A stretch of 64,000 bases of DNA, taken from contig NC_087066.1 in NCBI RefSeq assembly GCF_963678635.1, forward strand, positions 67,901,477 to 67,965,476, given 5' to 3'. The position numbers and the translations under genes were made by a program. The first letter of the stretch is position 1; each line of letters starts with the position of its first letter. The notes under the pieces are model-generated. The model saw only the letters and a program-made list of their open reading frames with translations. It was not told the DNA's origin and did not search any database. Below, one piece after another: positions 63,815 to 64,000 of this stretch. This DNA is from Symsagittifera roscoffensis. Taxonomy: Eukaryota > Xenacoelomorpha > Acoela > Convolutidae.

Positions 63815-64000
63815 ACTGCTAGCCTTGTTCGAGACGTTTGGAGCGGCTGTACTGCTCAACGAAGGAGTTCATAACTTGCGATTAGATGGACTTCTAACGT
63901 TGATGGCGATAACGCATGGAAACTTGGGAGGACTGATGAATTTGACGCGCTACCCAGAGCAGATGAGAGAGAATGTGAGGAAGTTCGACGTGAAGCGAGC
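63795..64000 (+). pseudogene. ORF2 region 3 start, copy 3, runs off the window
   Basis: After a frameshift, the frame from 63795 reads VEVSIVELLALFETFGAAVL, NEGVHNLRLDGLLTLM and AITHGNLGGLMNL. It aligns with copy 1 SRGVETLRVDCYLELVLLTH. It continues beyond the right edge. Confidence 0.6.

Larger units (their letters stand above)
57304..64000 (+). mobile_element. Giant LTR retroelement, copy 3 (opposite strand, diverged, 5'-truncated)
   Basis: Plus-strand coding starts abruptly at GSKVLSDTEMKYGAPKAEMF inside RNase H and keeps the family order: RNase H, spacer, integrase, macrodomain, gap, ORF2, to the window edge. Protein similarity to copies 1 and 2 is clear but far lower than between those two, so it is another subfamily. 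It has frameshifts and deletions, so it is a pseudo-element. Confidence 0.88.

Overview
The window is transposable-element DNA from an invertebrate. A nematode is plausible because of the TTTTCAG-type 3' splice sites and the RRM-like LINE ORF1, but the sequence does not prove it. I see no host gene, rRNA, tRNA or CRISPR array. Three related copies of one very large Ty3/gypsy-type LTR retroelement fill most of it. Copy 1 (minus strand, 1-19933) runs off the left edge. Copy 2 (minus strand, 27022-48204) has both LTRs and is about 21.2 kb. Copy 3 (plus strand, 57304 to the right edge) is a diverged relative that begins abruptly inside RNase H. All three carry stops and frameshifts, but at different places, so comparing them shows the ancestral plan.

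The inferred plan is: LTR (about 0.9-1.0 kb, TGTGCC...GTTACA); a tRNA-type primer site; a 2.4 kb leader with tandem repeats; ORF1, coding Gag with a long coiled coil and two CCHC knuckles, an aspartic protease, reverse transcriptase, RNase H, a long acidic spacer, integrase with a GPY/F domain, and an in-frame C-terminal macrodomain of the TARG1/ALC-like ADP-ribose-binding type; a gap of roughly 400-500 bp holding a nematode-type 3' splice site; and ORF2. ORF2 occupies the retroviral env position and was probably a single polyprotein of about 2,800 residues. It begins with a coiled coil and an SGNH (GDSL) hydrolase, continues through a possible degenerate second SGNH-like domain, and ends in unrecognised, conserved regions. 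A purine-rich tract precedes the 3' LTR.

Between copies 1 and 2 (19934-27021) lie a degenerate array of about 165-bp repeats and a broken minus-strand CR1-type LINE (about 21541-25184). Between copies 2 and 3 (48205-57303) lie rearranged duplicates of the element's own leader and LTR, interleaved with an unidentified flanking repeat that contains a 25-bp satellite.

Functionally, ORF1 would supply particle, reverse transcription and integration functions. ORF2 would be made from a spliced RNA, as env is. The unusual part is the pairing of a macrodomain with an SGNH hydrolase and a giant uncharacterised polyprotein in one LTR retroelement. I know of no described Ty3/gypsy family with this set, but I could not search.
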